DNA from: Pseudocercospora fijiensis CIRAD86
Lineage: Eukaryota; Ascomycota; Dothideomycetes; Mycosphaerellales; Mycosphaerellaceae
DNA length: 64,000 bases
NCBI RefSeq assembly: GCF_000340215.1
Contig: NW_006921535.1
Coordinates: 62,001 to 126,000 of the forward strand
Direction of reading: 5' to 3'
In this document: positions 55,640 through 64,000 of the stretch, one piece after another
Numbering within the stretch: position 1 is the stretch's first letter
Layout of the letters: each line of letters opens with the position of its first letter
Position numbers and translations under genes: made by a program
The notes under the pieces: generated by a model
What the model was told of the DNA's origin: nothing
The model's database searches: none
What the model saw: only the letters and a program-made list of their open reading frames with translations

Positions 55640-58600
55640 CTCGCGCTCTAATTAGTTAGTTCGGGTAGACCCGCGTCCGGTAGTAATACTTACGATAGTA
55701 TTATTACCTTAACTCGTATATTAGGTAGTCGTTATATTATACTCGCTATCGCTTCGAGTATTCGTCTTCTTAGTATAGAACCTAGAAACTTACCTTAACG
55801 TACGGAGCGGCGCACTTCTAGAAATAACCTATTTAAGCTATACTAACTTATAGCGCAGATTGCCGGTCTTATAACCGCGCCGTAGCGTTTCCCGAAGACC
55901 GTCTAGAAGCAGTAAGGATATCCTCGTAGGACTTATAGCTAGTGTTGCCGATATAACTAGTAAATACGACTCGGTTGCCCTTCTAGTTAGCGATAGTTCC
56001 CTCTTAGGAGCTATCGTCGCAGTTACGCTAGACACTACGAGTTATACGAGACTATAGCTAACCTAGAATAATTAGCGTGTTTAGGTCGGCGGCAATCTAG
56101 AAGGTAAAGGAAAAGTATATACCGAAAGCGTCTACTATAATATTATAGTAGGCACCTACTAGCGCAACCTCCCTATTTACTCCCTATATACTAAGGGAAA
56201 TGTCTCTATTTATTAGCAGTCTAAGCTATTTAGCCTAGCGCTTACTTATAATAAGTAACTCTAAACTATTATTAAGCATTGCTAGCATCTATTAACTATA
56301 GCTCCCGATAGTAACCTAAATATAGATAGTAGGGACGACGGCGAAGGAACGGGTAACTATAGAAAGGTCTATATTATTAGGGATAGAGTAAAGTTCTTTA
56401 GGTCGAGGAGGTCCTACTCGACCGATTTATTAGCTAGTAAATCGGACAGCCTTAATAGAAACTAAAACTAGAGTAGGGTCGGTATTATTACTATCCCCTC
56501 GGCCTATCTCCTTAACCCCCTCTTCGTTAGTATTATCGATAGTCTCCTAGCTCTCGTAGGTTACTAATTCGCCTTCTACTAACTCTTAGGTACCTAAAAA
56601 TTTAGGAAGGAACTATAGAGAAGAGACGTCGATATAATCTTCTCGTCCCTGTTTTCTTTAAAGGGTAGCGAGGTCTTTTATAAAGGTAGCATTATTAGGG
56701 ATTCGGCTCTAGAATAGGTTAGTAGGCAAACCGTATACTAGTAGCTCTCCTATAGATATATTAGACTTAAGGTCTAGGAACTATAAAGCCTAGAAGAGAG
56801 CGTTTGCCTTTATATCTAAGGAGTTAGCTAGGCTAGTACTATACTTTTTTATATATCTATTAAAGCGAAAGCTCTTTAGGTCGGATAACTTCCGCTTATA
56901 GGTAGGTAGGTTAGCTAGGCCTAGGGTACTACTAATGTCGGTAGTAACATCCTCTATATCGACCTTTAGAGTCTCTAGGACGACTAGGCTCTCTATAGGT
57001 AGGGTACTAGGTACGGTACTAGGTACGGTGCTAGATCGGGTAGTACGGTCTATAGCTATCTAGAGAGTCTTAGTTTTAGCGGTTAACTCTCGCTATTGCT
57101 TAGCTTTATCGGCCGCCTTATTCTTTAGTACTCTAGTAGAGGCTGCCGTACTAGGGCGAGTAGGGTTCTAAGGGCTCTTACCCTTAGTTTAGGACTAGGT
57201 CTAAGACCGTATAGTAGCGTAGACGTCTATACTATTCTTAGTAACCGCGTAAATATTAGTAACTGCGTCCGGATCCTAAGAAACAAAGTTGACCTTAATA
57301 GGCTTAGTAGTACTATTACTACTTCGCTCTTTAACCTATTTTGCCCTAACCTTCTAAGTTTCTCGTTTAGCGATAGCAGCGAGGGTACTATTCCTAGTGT
57401 CCTTAAACTCGATCTTGCCGCTATACTTCTTTTCTAGAAGGATCTTTAGCTAAGGCAGCTTCGGGGCTCTCCGATCCTATTCGAAATTAATCTTATCGCC
57501 GGTATCTATATAGTAGAATCGGCTATTTACTTATATAATAAGCTTCCTTTTAAGAAGCTCTTTCTAGATAGGGTAGGACGATTAGATATATTTAAACTCG
57601 CTATATATCCAGCACTTGCTATCTAAGTTAGAATAGATCTTCCGTATAGCGTAGATATCTACTAAAGGGGCTTTAGGGTAGTTAGGATCTAAAACCTAGT
57701 AGACTAGTAGTATATCGCCTAGTATAGTAGAATTAATAACCTCCCTAACTCGCTATAATGCTTTCGTATTTAGGTTTAGCTAGGCTAGGGATTTAGCTAA
57801 GTCCGCGATATCCTAAGAGTGCTTAGTAATAGTAGGAGTTACGGTCTTAGGACTACTTTGCGATTTAGGAAGGAACTTAGGTCCCTTACTTACTAAGGCT
57901 TCTTTCCTAACCTACGCTAGGTTATTCCGGTCTTCGCCGTAGATAAACTTCCTCGTATCGGCTATACTATTAATATCGGCCTTAATATACACTAGGACCT
58001 CTTTATACTTCCTAAAGCTCTTAGGATCGGCCTCGCTAAGCTTATAGCGACGGAAGATACGCTAAGCTATAGGCTACGGTAACCCCTAGAGGAGTAGCCT
58101 CGTTCTCTAAGAGTTTTCGAGGTTACTCTATTCGATACTATCCGCTAACTCGACAAACTCGCGGATATACCCCTTTAGGTCGTTATCCTTAGTACGCCTT
58201 ACTAAGTAGAGGGACTCGAGCTACGTACGACTGCCTTTAATATAACGGCTATCGCGCTCCCGATACTCCCTTATAAAGGCTATCTTAAAGGTCTCCTAGT
58301 TAGAATTAGACTTGTCGTCCTTTTCTAGGTAGCTAACTAGGGTTTTAAGGGTTCGGTAAAGCTTAGAGGAGGTAGTCCTTATAAAGGACTGAATCTTATA
58401 CTAGTCGGACTCTCTATCGAGCTTGTAATTAACTAAGCCTTCCTTAAAGCGTTCTATATATGCTATAGCGTTCTACCCTTCGAATAGGGGATTTATACTA
58501 CTTTCTAGCTCTAGCGGGCGACGCTTGTTTTAACGGAGAAGCTTAGTTTGCTTCTCTATTATCTTTATAAGGACAGTATAGAGCGCCTCTAGCGTAGAGG

Positions 58601-58740
58601 GCGTAGGAGATCCGCTTATATTAACTAGTCGCCGCCTAATTTCTTTATTAATAGGATTAGGGGCGTTTTCGGATTTAGAGGATTCCGCTAATTCTCGATG
58701 TTCGTTTTCGCTAGAGCTAGAGCTTATTCGATTATTATAA
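55640..58740 (-). pseudogene. E2 Gag-protease (RIP-broken)
   Basis: Minus-strand frame beginning about 58700. Gag shows LYTVLIKIIEKQTKLL, then FEG-NAIAYIERFKEGLVNY, TFKIAFIREYRERDSRYIKG and LRGYIREFVELADSI-type sequence, and a middle with YGEDR. A long Ser/Thr/Lys-rich linker follows. The protease lies at about 56290-56090: MLAMLNNSLELLIISKRQAK, where MLDNGSE would be expected (Asp and Gly mutated), and FQIAADLNTLIILGQP-type C-terminus. It is separated from pol by the palindrome at 55611-55638. The role would be the capsid and its maturation. An open stretch at 56035-55838 is mostly in another frame and is not counted as a gene. Confidence 0.8.
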
Positions 58741-58876
58741 AATAGTTAAAATAGTTAAAATAGAATACTATATAAAGTTAAAATAGAATGCTATATAAAT
58801 GTGTTTTTAGTAACTTTAGTCTATTTGGTTTGTTGTAATATTGCTATACAAGAGAGTAGTATATTAGGCTATTTCT

Positions 58877-58905
58877 CCTAGTATTACCCCTAGGGTAGTA
58901 TTAGG
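58877..58905. repeat. E2 inverted-repeat motif between leader and Gag
   Basis: CCTAGTATTACCCCTAGGGT followed by AGTATTAGG, an almost perfect palindrome. In E2c the homologous region begins just inside this motif, where E2b abuts it. Confidence 0.78.
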
Positions 58906-59530
58906 ATTTAGCCTCCTAGGGGTCGCCTAACTACCTCTAGGGGCTGAGTTTAGTAGATTTTAAACAAAAGCCGCTCGGAGGGAGAGACTACAATCTCTAT
59001 TTATACCTAGATCCTAGAAGCTAGCTCGTATTTCCTTTAGCTAGGCGGGGGGGCGGTAGCCTTCTTTTTCTAGTAGAAGGCTAAGTACTATCTAAGCGAG
59101 GCTACGAATCTAGGAACGCCCTACCCGATTAATAGGGGACTCCCCGGCTATCCGACCTGCAATCTGTATTTGCTATTAATTAATAGTCTTAGTAAACTAA
59201 GCAAGGCCGATAGGTAATTAGTCTATCTCCTCCTTAGGCGGGGCTTATCTCGAGTAAGCGGTGCTAAATAGGTCTTCGACCCGGAGCCGAGTCCTTAGAA
59301 GCTAGCTATAGCTATAGACTAGGCCCTAAGCTATAATAGTCCTAAGGGTTTGTAGCTTTTCGGGGTTAAAGCGATGCCCTCGTTAAGAGGTTTCTCTACT
59401 TATCGTAATAGCCCCTTAAGATACTTCGGTATCGTCTATATCGTAGGCTCTTATCGTGCCCTCGCTTCGGTTATAGCTATTCGTGCCTAGAGACTACCTT
59501 TAATATACCCGAACCTATTAGATATAAAGA
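58906..59530 (-). other. E2 5' leader
   Basis: About 625 bp between the primer-binding site and the first palindrome, homologous to 22740-23367. No ORF is recognised. A G-rich tract GGCGGGGGGGCGG lies at about 59044. Confidence 0.65.
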
Positions 59531-59552
59531 GATAGCCCTACCTTCGGCTCTA
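59531..59552 (-). promoter_or_regulatory. E2 putative primer-binding site
   Basis: 22 nt identical to 43306-43327 of E1, one base inside the 5' LTR. Minus-strand reading starts TAGAGCCGAAGGTAGGG. Confidence 0.62.
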
Positions 59553-59553
59553 A

Positions 59554-59833
59554 TAAAGGACGGAAACCAAAACCACTACTACTACCTATAGTAATAGTAT
59601 AGGCTACCGAGGGTAATATAACCTATAGCAATATAGGCAGCTATATTTAGTATAATAGGATAACAAGACGGTTGCTTAGGCTAATAACTAGAGCCCTGTA
59701 ATATAGGTATTATAGAAGTGTAATATAAATAATATACTATACGAGGTTAGTACTCTATCTATAATATAGAAGGAGGCCTCTTATATAGGCTTAAAACTCA
59801 GCCTAGATATATAGGGCCGGTTACTAGCTAATA
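59554..59833 (-). repeat. E2 5' LTR
   Basis: 280 bp, same length and ends as 47515-47794. It abuts the ACGC duplication at 59834-59837. Confidence 0.93.
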
Positions 59834-59837
59834 ACGC

Positions 59838-62600
59838 GCTTCCCTTTCCTTACGCTCGGCCTCGGGCGAGGTAAATAGACCTTATAGTAAGGTAGCATTT
59901 TAGCCTATTATAGCTATATATAGTAAGACTTTAGTTAATAAGTATATACTATTATTATATACGAATTCCGTAGGTTATAGGAGGTTAACCTAATCCTCGG
60001 GGTTCTTATTAATATAACTACGTAGGTACTACTATAGGGTAGCATTCTACCTCTCGGTCTAGCTATCTGTCTATAGATAGAAGGCTATAGATAGCCGATA
60101 CTTAAGTCTTAGCTATAGGCATATCTTACTCTAATAGTAAGATATAAATATCGAGCCTCGGTCGGAAACTATCCCCTTAGGGGTTCCCTAATAGCTATAG
60201 AAGATATTGTTCTATAGTGCTTTAGCTATATTAATAGTAGTCTAATCCTTCCGAGCGGGGATATAGCGAGCGCCCTTAGTAAACTAGTCTACGACGACTA
60301 GGATAGCGTTAAAGATATCTTTGCTTCCTCTTCGCTTAGTAGAGGGGAGACCTATAATAAAGTCTATTATAAGCTCTATAAATAGCTTATAAGGGATTAG
60401 TAATAAGGACAACTTGCTAAAAGGCTAATGCTTTAGTGCCTTAATACGTTAATATACGGCATATGTGTTTACGTAGTCCTTTATATCCCGCTTACTATTT
60501 AGCTAGTAGTATATACGCGATAGTAGCTCGTACGACCTCTCTATACTATAGTAACTAGCAAGCTTACTATTATAGTGTCGCTTAAGAAGCTCTTATCGTA
60601 TCGAATGCTTAGTAGGGATATATAATCTACCCTTATAGCGTAAATAGCTATCGGCATTAATCGACTAATTCTTGCTAGATCTAGTCTTACGGCTACTTCT
60701 AAGCTAATCTATACGAGCCGTAGCAAAGGCGTCCCTTTGCTAAGTACGTAATAGCTTATCTATAAATGCTCGGCTATTACCGTCTACAAGTTCGCTTAAT
60801 AGCACTCTCGCTATCTTACGTAGTACGTACTATATATATCTAGTAGCACTAGTAGCCGGATTAACTATAGTAGTGCTTTAATCGCTATTACTATATATAG
60901 CGATATTAACTAGGGAGTTATCGTAACCCTTCCTATTAGTATTATTAAACTTAATACGCACTATTAATATAGTAAGAGCATTAATATACTTTAAGCCGTC
61001 GTAGAGTCCGGTAAGCTACTTATTCTACGCTTGCCTTACTACGAGGTCTATAGCAATCTTATACTATAGGGTTAGAAACAATAAATTAATAGATTAGGGT
61101 TCGCTATCGTAATTAGGTCGCCTCGATAGGCTATTAGTAGGGTTGCTTACGCCTAGCCGATATAATATATTAAAATCAAACCTAGCGAGGTAGACGGCCT
61201 ATCTAGCCTATCGACCTATAACCCTAGTAACTCTAGTAATACTACGGAGGTTGTTATAGTCTATATAGACCTATATCGTATATTAAGCCCTATCGAGGTA
61301 GTGCCTCTAATACTTAAAGGCTTTAACGATTGCTAAGAGCTCTTATTCGTAAGTCTCGTAGCGACGCTCTATATCGATTATCTTTTATAAAAAGAAGGTA
61401 ATTAGGTACTAGTAGTAGTCCCTATCTAACTGCTAAGACATTATAGCTAATATAGCGAACTATAAAGCGTTAGTCTTAATACGGATTAGTTTGCTTAGTA
61501 CGAAGTAGTATAATAAGGTAACTTTAGTAAATCGCTTCTTTAAACCGTTATAAGCGGCTTGCGCTTTGTTAGTCTAATTGAATTCTCTAGATAGGTTAGC
61601 CTTAGTTTTAGTAAGCTTAGTTAGGGGCATTACGTATCGTAAGTAACCCTCGATAAATCGACGGTAGAAGTTAGTAAAACCTAGGAATAATTAAAGCTCC
61701 TTAATACTAGTAGGCGTTAGCTACTTAGTAATAGTCTTAATCCGATTAGGATTAGCCTTAATACCCTTAGTTAATACGAGGAAGCTAAGGAAAGGCACTT
61801 CTTTAGTAGCAAAGATATATTTAGAAGGCTTATAATATAAGCTATAGGTCCGTAGGCGGTCGAGTACCTTACGGACTATAGCCTAGTACTCCGTAATATT
61901 AGGTAAGTATATATAAACTAGGATGTCGTCTAGGTAAACTATACAAAGGTAGTCTAATAGGCCTAATAGAGCCCGATTAATATAGGACTAGAATATTATA
62001 GAGGCATTAGCTAGCCTAAATAGTATAACTAAATACTCGAAATAGCTATAGCGAGTATAGAAGGCTATTTTCTATTTATCGCCCTTACGAATACAAATGC
62101 GGTAATAGGCGTCCTTAATGTCTAATATAGTATAGAAGTAGGCGCTAGAAAGGCGATCGAGGGTCTTATTAATAAGCGGAAGTAGATAGCGGTCTTTAAT
62201 AGTAATAGCGTTAAGCCTACGATAATCGATTTATAGGCGTAGGCTACTATCCTTCTTTAGTACGAATAGGATAGGCGTACTAGTAGGGCTATTACTATAC
62301 TAAATTCGACTATTAGCTAGGTTCTTATCTAGGTACTTACGTAATATAGTAAGCTCTCGTTTACTAAGGTTATAGAGGGGCCTAAAAGGAACCTCCTTAC
62401 CTTATATAATATCGATCTTATAGTCCGTCTCTTTAAATATAGGCAATATCGATACTAGGTAGTATTTAAATATATCGATATAGGTCTCTTAAATAGGCTA
62501 TAGTATACGAGCGAGCTAATTAGAGTCTATACTATTAGGGGGTATAGGTTTATCGTTACCTCCGCTAAGAAGGTTAGCTATCGGATTAGCTAAGGCAGGT
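59838..62600 (-). pseudogene. E3 RT, RNase H and integrase (RIP-broken, interrupted by E2)
   Basis: The RT active site LDYLCIVYLDDILV is at about 61955-61920. RNase H follows at about 61400-61200. The integrase core lies at about 60290-59850: VVVD-FTKGARYIPARKD (first Asp), GIVSDRGSIF-SYY (second Asp), then YRLSIAFYL-TDS-TER-NA (matching LSTAFHPQTDGQTER, including the Glu region), YLRSYINKNPED and EFVYNNSIY. The frame stops at EAERKEREAR where E2 begins, and resumes at 47510. This order is standard for Ty3/Gypsy pol. Confidence 0.9.
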
Positions 62601-64000
62601 ATTAGGTTGCTAATAAACAGGACCCTAATATCGTTAGGGCACTCGCTAGTATTAATATATTTAATATCCTCTTTCCTAGCGATTCTAAATCGCTACTATT
62701 AGCTGCCTAGGTCTATAGCTACGGCGTAGTACTTAAGAATAGGGTTACTAATAGTAATAGTAGCTCCCCTATATAGGTTGTCTATATCTACTACGTAGGT
62801 AGTAAAGTCTAGTAAGCGCTCGTTACCGAGGTCGTCTCTTAGAACTATAGGAATATAGTAAGCCCTATAGGTTAAGTGCTAAGCGTTATTAAACTAAGTA
62901 AGGGTTAGTAGGTTAGCCCTATTTAATTGTCGAAGGTCTAATTACTTAGCTAGGCGATAGCTAATAAGGGCGCTAACTAAATTGCCTAGGTCTAGTATAA
63001 CCTTAGTCTTATAGTTAGTACTATACGTATCCTATATAAGATAGGTACGTATAATAGCTAGTATAATATCGATAGTCTTATGCCGTATAAGGCTAATAGT
63101 TAGTACGGCGCTTATTCTTTTTTCGACTAATAGGAAGGACCGATAGGGGTAGCGTTAGCGGCTAAAAGGTACTTTCGGTACTTAGCGGTAGTATAGTCGA
63201 TTCGTGCCTAATCCCTAGGTTTGTCGTATTAGCCTAGTAGATAGCTAGTACTATTATAGTTAAAGTACTTTAATCTAGTTAGGAGGTTGCTATATCCGCT
63301 CGGATTAGCGCTAGAATTAGAGGAACGATTAGGGGTATATAGAAATAAGCCCCTTCCTTATCCTCTTCCTCGCTAGGGGTTTCTACCGTAGTATCGGCCC
63401 CTACCTCTTCTACGTTAGTCGTTACTGTTTCTATTATTAGTAGTATTAGTTTAGGGAGTACTTCCTTAGTTTCTACTATAGCTACGGTTATTAGCGGCTA
63501 GTCGTATCTTAGATTCTAACTATTACTAAAGCTATACTATACGCTCTATAGTTTCGACTTTAACTATAAATTAAATACGTATAAGATTAGCCTGTTTAAA
63601 TACACGGCGGCGGTCTAATTTAAGGACTAGTTCCTAACTTAATTTAGGTCGTACTTCGGAGATCTAGATAGAGTCGGTCTTAGCTAGCAAATCGTCTTTA
63701 AGGGTCTTTAAATAGGCCTCGAAGGATCGAGAGGATTAGTCGGCCTTTTGCTTAGTACGTAGGTATTAGTCCTATATATATTACTATCGCAATATAAGGT
63801 TGCTAAGGGTATTTAGTATAATAGTCTTATAGTCTTGCTATTTTATAGCGGCTTAGTTATAGAGGGAGTTAAAATAGTTATCCTAGGTACGCTTTAGGTC
63901 GCTATTAATATACTATATAGTATAAACAACTAGGGAGTAGTCGTCTAGTAGTGCCCTTAGTACGTTACGCTAGTTAAGTTTATAGTTACGAATATAGTCG
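62601..64000 (-). pseudogene. E3 Gag, zinc knuckle and protease (partial)
   Basis: Gag segments in the minus frame at 64000-63640 read LRALLDDYSLVVYTI, NYFNSLYN-AAIK and SSRSFEAYLKTLKDDLLAKT. A zinc knuckle lies at about 63285-63230, reading LKYFNYNSTSYLLG-Y, where the CX2CX4HX4C cysteines and histidine have become Tyr. The retropepsin, around 63010-62960, reads KVILDLGNLVSALIS, keeping the catalytic Asp (DSG expected). The 5' end is outside the window. Confidence 0.75.

Larger units (their letters stand above)
47515..59833 (-). mobile_element. E2, complete 12.3-kb Ty3/Gypsy LTR retrotransposon
   Basis: Minus-oriented element with 280-bp LTRs (47515-47794 and 59554-59833), target duplication ACGC, a polypurine tract (47795-47809), a putative primer-binding site (59531-59552), leader, Gag-protease, pol and a long third ORF. 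Inverted-repeat motifs of the TAATACTACCCC/GGGG type mark the junctions. It is inserted in the E3 integrase. Family members E2b and E2c lie at 20620-23673. Frames are RIP-broken. Confidence 0.94.
59838..64000 (-). mobile_element. E3, chromodomain Ty3/Gypsy element, 5' part (runs off window)
   Basis: Minus-oriented element whose 5' LTR lies beyond 64000. It is split by E2 and continues at 46861-47510. In coding order it has Gag (from beyond 64000 to about 63450), a zinc knuckle, a protease, RT, RNase H and integrase to 59838. It is a different family from E1 and E2: the RT active site is YLDDILVY and the integrase ends in a chromodomain. Confidence 0.9.

Noticed and set aside
55838..56035. Minus-strand open frame of 65 codons within E2
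   Set aside because: Not in the frame that carries the protease and RT motifs around it. It could include a small frame-shifted part but is not a gene.
1..64000. tRNA, rRNA or intact host protein genes
   Set aside because: No cloverleaf-like or rRNA-like sequence was noticed and no long intact frame exists; every coding-like region carries RIP stops.

Overview
This window is repeat-rich, heterochromatin-like DNA from a filamentous ascomycete (Pezizomycotina). Nearly every coding frame is broken by TAG or TAA at former CAG, CAA or TGG codons. CA and TG dinucleotides are scarce, TA is abundant and CG is retained. That is the signature of repeat-induced point mutation (RIP: C to T at CpA), not of CpG decay. 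I see no intact host gene, tRNA, rRNA or CRISPR array. The window is a stack of nested transposons plus one mutated helicase gene, and its annotation depends on reading through RIP stops.

Layout. (1) 1-6394: a minus-strand hAT DNA transposon (hAT-A) running off the left edge. (2) 6395-7697: spacer. (3) 7706-17656: a complete 9.95-kb hAT (hAT-B, plus strand) with an 8-bp target duplication; hAT-A and hAT-B form a head-to-head inverted repeat of about 14.1 kb. (4) 17665-20590: a mutated UPF1/NFX1-type superfamily-1 helicase gene with 720-, 255- and 273-bp tandem duplications. (5) 20620-23673: two fragments of retrotransposon family E2 in opposite orientations. (6) 23690-25975: an unrecognised long plus-strand coding remnant. 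(7) 25976-44446: a third, truncated hAT (hAT-C), split by a complete 14.1-kb LTR retrotransposon (E1, 29562-43661, TSD CTAG). (8) 44447-46860: Gag-protease of another Ty3/Gypsy element (E5) and LTR-like remnants. (9) 46930-64000: a chromodomain Ty3/Gypsy element (E3, minus strand, running off the right edge), interrupted inside its integrase by a complete 12.3-kb Ty3/Gypsy element (E2, 47515-59833, TSD ACGC).

The most unusual content is in the hAT. Besides the transposase it encodes two different histone H3-like proteins: one with a 113-residue basic N-terminal tail before the H3 fold (13361-14026, second copy in hAT-A at 87-752), and one with a repeated H3-tail motif and two introns (15661-16360). 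It also carries other open-frame relics. A DNA transposon with two H3 paralogues as cargo is the strongest candidate for an undescribed system here.

A second pattern is that the hAT, E1 and E2 each carry their own short palindromic motif, repeated at gene boundaries and (in the hAT) inside introns: TAGCCGGCTA in the hAT, CTAGCTAGCTAG in E1, and TAATACTACCCC/GGGG-type inverted repeats in E2. E1 and E2 share a plan of leader, Gag-protease, RT-RNase H-integrase, a third ORF of unknown function and 3' LTR, with a palindrome at each junction. They also share a 22-nt putative primer-binding site.
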